Positions 59,585 through 64,000 of a DNA stretch of 64,000 bases are shown here, piece by piece. Both the position numbers and the translations under genes were made by a program. The stretch's first letter is position 1, and every line of letters starts with the position of its first letter. This DNA comes from an uncultured Clostridia bacterium (GTDB lineage Bacteria; Bacillota; Clostridia; TANB77; UBA1234), in assembly GCA_934169745.1 (NCBI GenBank), contig CAKPOE010000005.1:53733-117732 (forward strand). Direction: 5' to 3'. Below the pieces are notes generated by a model. It did not search any database and was not told the origin of the DNA. It saw only the letters and a program-made list of their open reading frames with translations.

Positions 59585-60256
59585 CTATTTTATTGCTTCG
59601 TTTAATTCTTCTATGTTTATTACTTCATCAAACATATCCAGCTGTGAATTGTTATGAGTAATAACAAGAAGAGTAGCGTTATTTTCTTTTGCCATTTTTT
59701 CAATCAATTCCATTATTTTAGTTCCGTTTTTATAATCAAGATTACCAGTTGGCTCATCAGCTAAAATCACATCTGGCTTATTTACTATGCTTCTAGCTAT
59801 AGCAACTCTTTGCTTTTCTCCACCAGATAAAGACTTTACCTTTTGATTTATCTTTTCGCCCATACCCACCTTTTTCAAAATATCTTTTGCTAATTCATTC
59901 ATTTCTTTTTTTGTATATCTTTTAGAAAAAGACATTGGTAATATAACATTTTGTAAAACTGTAAATTCTGGAAACAAATTAAAATCTTGAAAAATATATC
60001 CTATACTATTAGCTCTATATAAATCTCTTTCAACCTCATTTAACGATGTTATATCAACATCGTTCACTTCAACACTTCCTGAAGTTGGTGTTATCATTCC
60101 AGAGATAAGATTAAATAATGTTGTTTTTCCACACCCTGAAGCCCCAATAAAAGCAACATGTTTGCCCTTTTCAATATTTAATTCTTTCAGCTTTAATGCT
60201 TCAATTTCTGTTCCATTATCATTGTATTTCATCGTAATGTCTTTTAGCTTTATCAT
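59585..60256 (-). CDS. ABC transporter ATP-binding protein (MacB/LolD-like)
   Basis: A 223-residue ABC ATPase with Walker A GASGCGKTT, signature SLSGGEKQRVAIARSI and Walker B VILADEPTGNLD. The sequence pattern after Walker B is that of LolD/MacB/FtsE-type ATPases paired with FtsX-type permeases. ATG 60256 has AGGAGG eight bases upstream; a longer frame of 11 codons is not needed. It is separated from the lipoprotein gene upstream by a terminator and has its own promoter. Confidence 0.93.
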   Translation of the reverse strand: MIKLKDITMKYNDNGTEIEALKLKELNIEKGKHVAFIGASGCGKTTLFNLISGMITPTSGSVEVNDVDITSLNEVERDLYRANSIGYIFQDFNLFPEFTVLQNVILPMSFSKRYTKKEMNELAKDILKKVGMGEKINQKVKSLSGGEKQRVAIARSIVNKPDVILADEPTGNLDYKNGTKIMELIEKMAKENNATLLVITHNNSQLDMFDEVINIEELNEAIK

Positions 60257-60272
60257 TTTTTCTTCCTCCTTT

Positions 60273-60323
60273 TTGCAACTCACTTGCAAATAAAATATTA
60301 TATCTTTGCATAAATTTTGTCAA
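60273..60323 (-). promoter_or_regulatory. promoter and repeat upstream of the ABC ATPase
   Basis: TTGACA (60318-60323) and TAATAT (60295-60300) are 17 nt apart on the minus strand; an overlapping TATAAT has only 15 nt. Two TTGCAA hexamers (60273-60289, TTGCAAGTGAGTTGCAA on the minus strand) lie downstream, possibly a regulator site. Confidence 0.6.
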
Positions 60324-60340
60324 GTAAATATTATTGGTAT

Positions 60341-60386
60341 ATACAAAAAAGTATCATGAAATTCATATTGTTTCATGATACCTTTT
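60341..60386 (-). terminator. terminator after the lipoprotein gene
   Basis: GTATCATGAAA pairs perfectly with TTTCATGATAC (60351-60361 with 60371-60381), followed on the minus strand by TTTTTTG. Confidence 0.87.
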
Positions 60387-60398
60387 TATCTTATTCTT

Positions 60399-61322
60399 TT
60401 ATTCTCTTAGTTTATTATTCCAGTTATTAAATTCATCAAATAATTTTATGTTTTCATCTTTATATGATACTAATTCATTATAACATTTTGTCTTTTCTTC
60501 ATCTGTTTTATTATTTGATTTTATATCTGTTACAATGCTAGCAACTTTTTCTAATAATGTAATTTCTTTGTTGTATAATTCAATCAATGATTCATTTACT
60601 GCCTTTAGTTTTTCATCTTCTGGTTCACAGCTCTTTACAATATCAGGACATTCCTTTATATAAACAACGTATTGGTCTATATTATCCCACATTGTATCTT
60701 CTTTTATCTTGTCAATTACTTCTACTGGAGTCGTTCCATAATAAGAAGCCATAGTATCTGGATCTGTTAAACTATCTATGTTCATTTGTAACTGTTGAAT
60801 ATCTAAAATCATACCAGCTTCATTTAACTGATTATAATATGAATTCAAAGCTTCATTGCCTTCGCTTTCCTCTAGATTTTCAACCCTATCCGCAATAATT
60901 CTGAACTGAGTAGTATAACCGAATGAATCTTGTTTTGGTTCAACCTCAAGCGTACCATATATTTCTACTGCGTTAGTTCTAAATTTAATTCCAGTACCAT
61001 TTGCCATATAAACAGTCATTACATCCAACTTCGTAATATCACCAAGTGTGCAAAAAGGGCATACAACATATGGCTGACTTACCAAATATATAAAACTTTC
61101 ATCAACTGGGCTTTGCTCTGCCATATAACCAGAAAGCATAACCTTTTTTCCATCTAGCAATTTAAGCTTTTGCGAAACATCTTTAGTACTTAAATTCGTT
61201 TCATACATCTCATTAAACTTTATCTGTGTGTACTTTGATTTATCTATACTAAGTGCTGTACATCCTACAAAAGCTAAAACAAATACAATACAAAGAACAA
61301 CTAAATTAATCTTTTTAATCAT
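60399..61322 (-). CDS. putative lipoprotein with CPFC motif, partner of the ABC transporter
   Basis: A 307-residue exported protein. The N-terminus (INLVVLCIVFVLAFVGC) ends in a lipobox-like sequence with Cys21; Phe at -3 is unusual. Residues about 40-155 form a strand-rich domain with YLVSQPYVVCPFCTLGD, whose Cys88 and Cys91 could bind metal. This resembles the DUF3299-type proteins encoded with MacB-like zinc-related transporters (inference). The rest is helical. GGAGG lies 11 nt from ATG 61322; an out-of-frame ATG-TAC-GTA-TGA minigene overlaps the start codon. The ABC pair lies downstream, behind a terminator. Confidence 0.72.
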   Translation of the reverse strand: MIKKINLVVLCIVFVLAFVGCTALSIDKSKYTQIKFNEMYETNLSTKDVSQKLKLLDGKKVMLSGYMAEQSPVDESFIYLVSQPYVVCPFCTLGDITKLDVMTVYMANGTGIKFRTNAVEIYGTLEVEPKQDSFGYTTQFRIIADRVENLEESEGNEALNSYYNQLNEAGMILDIQQLQMNIDSLTDPDTMASYYGTTPVEVIDKIKEDTMWDNIDQYVVYIKECPDIVKSCEPEDEKLKAVNESLIELYNKEITLLEKVASIVTDIKSNNKTDEEKTKCYNELVSYKDENIKLFDEFNNWNNKLRE

Positions 61323-61338
61323 ACGTACATAATCCTCC

Positions 61339-62985
61339 TTATAGGACTTTTTCAATTCTCTTTTCTATTCTACTTCTTCCTAAATTCTTTAATATTTCAT
61401 ACAAATCTGGTGTATTTTTTCTACCAGTTACCGCCACTCTTATTACTGTACTTATATCTCCAACGTGCCCTTTATAATTTTCAGGATTTGCTTTATATTC
61501 CTTTACTTCTCTTGCATATCCTAGTTTTTCAGCTACATCCTTCATCTTATTGAACCATGTATCTTTATCATCGTTTTCAGCATATACTTTCATATATTCT
61601 TCCAAGATTTTCTTAATCTCATCCTTATCCGTAATAGATTGCCATTCGTAATTTATTTCTTTTTCAAAGAACACTTCGTCATATAGATACTCTAAATTTT
61701 CTCTTAAGTCAGACCACTTAGCAATATCCTTTCTTACCTTTGTACCATTTCTTTCAATATTCAAAATATTTATTGTAAATTCTTTGTGCTTCTCCATTAG
61801 TTCTGCTAATTCTGTGTCAAATTCTTTTGCCCACTCTAAGCCCTCGTTATATATTTTCTCTGCTGAGAAAAATGCAATTGTATTCTTTGAAACGTCATTT
61901 AATTTAACCAAATCAAACAAAGCACCACTCGAACTAATTTTGTGAGGGTCAACTTTAAATTCTGACAAAGGTGCTAAAGGATTTTGTTTTCTCCATGTTT
62001 CAAAATTAGAATTTAATATATTCATCAAGTAATCTATTACAGATTCCTTTGGAATTCCATTATCTTTATAATAAGAGGCAGCTGCTTCGGGATCTTTTCT
62101 CTTACTTATCTTTCTCTTGCTTCCATCCTCTTCTTTCATAATTGTTGGCGTATGTATATACTGAGGCATTTCAAATCCAAGCACTTGGAATAATTGAACG
62201 TGAAGTGGTACAGATGAAATCCATTCTTCACCTCTTATAACATGAGTTGTTCTCATCAAATGATCATCAACTGCATGTGCAAAGTGGTATGTTGGAAGTC
62301 CATCTGACTTAATTATTACAACATCTTGTATATTCTCTGGAAACTCAATAGTTCCCCTTATCATATCCTTAAATTTAATTTTTCTACTAGCACTACCAGG
62401 TGATTTTAATCTTATTATATATGGATCACCATTCTTAACTCTCTCTATCATCTGTTGCTCGCTTAATTTTCTACAAGTAGCAAATTCCCCATAATATCCA
62501 GGAACAATTTTCAATTTTTCTTGTCTTTCTCTTATTAAGTCTAGTTCCTCCGCTGTACAGAAACAAGGATATGCTAATCCTCTTTCTATAAGCCATTTAG
62601 CATAGCATTGATAAATATCCTTTCTTTCACTTTGAATATATGGACTATAATCTCCTCTTGCTTCAGTTTCACTAATAGGTCCCTCATCAAACTCTATACC
62701 GAATACTTTTAATCCTTTTATTATAAGGTTAATTCCGTCCTCAACTTCTCTTTTTCCATCTGTATCTTCTATTCTCAAATAGCAAACTCCATTTGTTTGT
62801 GTGGCAAGTCTTCTGTCCAAATTAGCACCAAAAAGCGAGCCAACATGTATAAAACCAGTTGGACTTGGTGCAAATCTAGTTACCATTGCTCCTTCTGGCA
62901 AATTTCTCTTCGGATACATTTTTTCGTAGTCCTCAGGCGTTTTTGTTATATTAGGAAATATCAAATCAGCTAATTCTTTACTCAT
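61339..62985 (-). CDS. gltX: glutamate--tRNA ligase
   Basis: A 548-residue class I synthetase. The HIGH motif is in RFAPSPTGFIHVGSLFG and the KMSKS-like motif is KRKISKRKDP. The catalytic domain is the bacterial GluRS type, with the zinc-like Cys region (YPCFCTAEELD). The protein is about 60 residues longer than typical GluRS, mostly in the C-terminal anticodon-binding half. No glnS is present here, so it may also charge tRNA-Gln for amidation by GatCAB (inference). GGAGG precedes the ATG. The downstream lipoprotein gene starts 16 nt after its stop. Confidence 0.95.
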   Translation of the reverse strand: MSKELADLIFPNITKTPEDYEKMYPKRNLPEGAMVTRFAPSPTGFIHVGSLFGANLDRRLATQTNGVCYLRIEDTDGKREVEDGINLIIKGLKVFGIEFDEGPISETEARGDYSPYIQSERKDIYQCYAKWLIERGLAYPCFCTAEELDLIRERQEKLKIVPGYYGEFATCRKLSEQQMIERVKNGDPYIIRLKSPGSASRKIKFKDMIRGTIEFPENIQDVVIIKSDGLPTYHFAHAVDDHLMRTTHVIRGEEWISSVPLHVQLFQVLGFEMPQYIHTPTIMKEEDGSKRKISKRKDPEAAASYYKDNGIPKESVIDYLMNILNSNFETWRKQNPLAPLSEFKVDPHKISSSGALFDLVKLNDVSKNTIAFFSAEKIYNEGLEWAKEFDTELAELMEKHKEFTINILNIERNGTKVRKDIAKWSDLRENLEYLYDEVFFEKEINYEWQSITDKDEIKKILEEYMKVYAENDDKDTWFNKMKDVAEKLGYAREVKEYKANPENYKGHVGDISTVIRVAVTGRKNTPDLYEILKNLGRSRIEKRIEKVL

Positions 62986-63143
62986 ATTTTATTCCTCCAA
63001 TTTTTACGTTTTTAACTGTTATATCACAAATTATGTTATTTTTCAAGTAGAAGATAAGCGCAAAAGTAAAAAATGGAATAAGAACAAGGAAAATGAAAAT
63101 CAATAATTTTCGTACTTAAAGTTACTCTTTTATATTTATAAAA

Positions 63144-63255
63144 AACGTAGGGGTCGCCGAAGGCGGCGACTCCTACACAGTTTGTTGCACTTACAGTAAT
63201 TTATTTGCCTGTTTCAAACAGTCGGCAGGGTACAGTGCCCCTGCCCTACAACGTT
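63144..63255. repeat. compact palindromic element (GTCGCC copy B and a second hairpin)
   Basis: AACGTAGGG at the left and CCCTACAACGTT at the right frame an approximately 110-nt block. Inside are the GTAGGGGTCGCC/GGCGACTCCTAC hairpin (63147-63176) and a GGCAGGG/CCCTGCC hairpin (63224-63245). The first shares its core with 33303-33326. No ORF lies within it. The organisation resembles a small palindromic intergenic repeat. Confidence 0.65.
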
Positions 63256-63257
63256 TC

Positions 63258-63851
63258 TTATTCTTGTGTATAAATATATATTATTTTTGCAGCTTCCGAA
63301 CGAATTAAAGTGTCATTTGGTCTAAATGTTCCTGCTGGATCACCATTTATTATACCAGACGCTACAGCATGTCTTAGTAAAGAAATTTGGTCAAGTGCTA
63401 ACTCATCTATATCTGAGAAATTCAATGAAGTAGTCTTTTGAGATTTTTGTCTTATCTTTATATCACATTCTCCCATAATACGAACAACTTCTATTCTTGA
63501 AATAGTACCATCTAAATCTTCTGGTGTTGTCCATCCTTCACCAACTATTTCATAATTTTCAAGTACAGTCAAATATGGTGCAGCCCAATGATCTATTCTT
63601 TTTTCAACTTCATTGAAATCTACATCTGGCAAACTTGCTGTAACTATAAGTTTTATAAATTCGCCGTAGGTAAGTGTTTTGTCTGGTCTGAATGTTCCAT
63701 CTGGATAACCATTTATTACTTTATTATCAGCCAATGTGTTAATATAGCTTGCAGCCCAATGGCTTGAAGGTAAATCGCTAAAACTTGCAGCTGACACAAC
63801 ACTTCCAAATATCATAATGAATGTTGCAATAAGTATAATAGTCTTTCTCAT
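63258..63851 (-). CDS. secreted S-layer homology (SLH) domain protein
   Basis: A 197-residue protein with a signal peptide (ILIATFIMIFGSVVSAAS) followed by three SLH repeats. Typical signatures are FSDLPSSHWAASYINTLADN, VINGYPDGTFRPDKTLTYGEF and, near the end, IINGDPAGTFRPNDTLIRSE. SLH triplets anchor proteins to pyruvylated secondary cell-wall polymers. There is no other domain, so it may be a surface-anchoring module on its own. AGGAGG before the ATG supports the start. The stop of the partial gene upstream is 24 nt from its start. Confidence 0.93.
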   Translation of the reverse strand: MRKTIILIATFIMIFGSVVSAASFSDLPSSHWAASYINTLADNKVINGYPDGTFRPDKTLTYGEFIKLIVTASLPDVDFNEVEKRIDHWAAPYLTVLENYEIVGEGWTTPEDLDGTISRIEVVRIMGECDIKIRQKSQKTTSLNFSDIDELALDQISLLRHAVASGIINGDPAGTFRPNDTLIRSEAAKIIYIYTQE

Positions 63852-63875
63852 TTTCGTTCCTCCTTATTAATAACA

Positions 63876-64000
63876 TTAATGTGTTCCGCTTATTTCGTAG
63901 TCTTCACTTACAGAAATATTTGCTTGATAAATTGCAACTGGATAATAACCATCTGTTACATTTATACTTGTTGTAGCATTAGAAGCTTGAGCTGTTAGTG
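63876..64000 (-). CDS. C-terminal end of an unidentified protein (runs off the right edge)
   Basis: About 41 codons are visible, ending with a TAA stop at 63876. The last part reads TDGYYPVAIYQANISVSED, a strand-rich pattern that looks like a small extracellular beta-sandwich domain. The rest lies beyond the window, so no identity is offered. It precedes the SLH gene by 24 nt and is probably in the same operon, so it may also be a surface protein. Confidence 0.6.
   Translation of the reverse strand, partial: LTAQASNATTSINVTDGYYPVAIYQANISVSEDYEISGTH

Noticed and set aside
1..64000. Insertion sequence, prophage or integrative element boundaries
   Set aside because: No transposase, integrase, phage structural gene or tRNA-flanking direct repeat was recognised; the tRNA-Leu 3' end is intact and has no visible duplicate nearby.

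Overview
The window is an AT-rich, low-GC chromosomal segment of a Gram-positive, most likely spore-forming anaerobe of the class Clostridia. The evidence is mutually consistent: both PolC and DnaE polymerases, WhiA, a BofA-family protein, a SpoVD-like PBP with PASTA domains, CIRCE control of groESL, a T-box upstream of ileS, a meso-diaminopimelate-type MurE motif, strong AGGAGG ribosome sites, and consensus TTGACA-N17-TATAAT promoters. The species cannot be named from this alone. Genome-specific traits are a short AlaRS, a type 2 IleRS, an L17 with an extra internal segment, and an L27 without the N-terminal prepeptide usual in Firmicutes.

Layout. 1-8.8 kb (minus strand): 5' part of polC, then rpmE-DUF1385-prmC-whiA-hemW; bofA/DUF2508; obg; a stand-alone structured RNA with tRNA-like ends (candidate raiA RNA); rplU-rpmA. 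9-14.8 kb: pth-RNase E/G, then a plus-strand VirD4/TraG-like membrane ATPase facing a replication-relaxation-type protein and an S1-domain protein. 14.9-20.7 kb: polysaccharide deacetylase, the infA-rpmJ-rpsM-rpsK-rpsD-rpoA-rplQ operon, a 53-aa plus-strand gene, an M23 peptidase and tRNA-Leu(UAG). 20.8-33 kb: thioesterase, HIT protein, alaS, a secreted FAD oxidoreductase, xseAB, nusB, the Asp23/AmaP/DUF2273 envelope module, fmt, def and priA. 33-41.9 kb: an intergenic repeat cluster, a Cys-rich unknown protein, groESL, dnaE, a 48-aa membrane miniprotein and dxs. 42-50.4 kb: a reduced dcw cluster (mraZ, rsmH, ftsL-like, spoVD/ftsI, murE, mraY, ftsW). 50.5-64 kb: map, adk, a cysteine desulfurase, tmk, a disrupted plus-strand gene, ileS with its T-box, a probable metal-related ABC cassette, gltX and S-layer-homology proteins.

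Nearly all genes lie on the minus strand. The only plus-strand genes are the VirD4-like ATPase, the 53-aa gene and the disrupted gene at 54.6 kb. Most of the window is housekeeping. The accessory content is a set of compact single-gene units, each with a near-consensus promoter and its own terminator, plus short palindromic repeats scattered between genes. No insertion sequence, prophage, CRISPR array or integrase was seen. The best candidates for something undescribed are the VirD4-like ATPase/replication-relaxation pair, the small stand-alone genes at 19.8, 33.4, 39.8 and 54.6 kb, and the stand-alone RNA at 7.8-8.0 kb.
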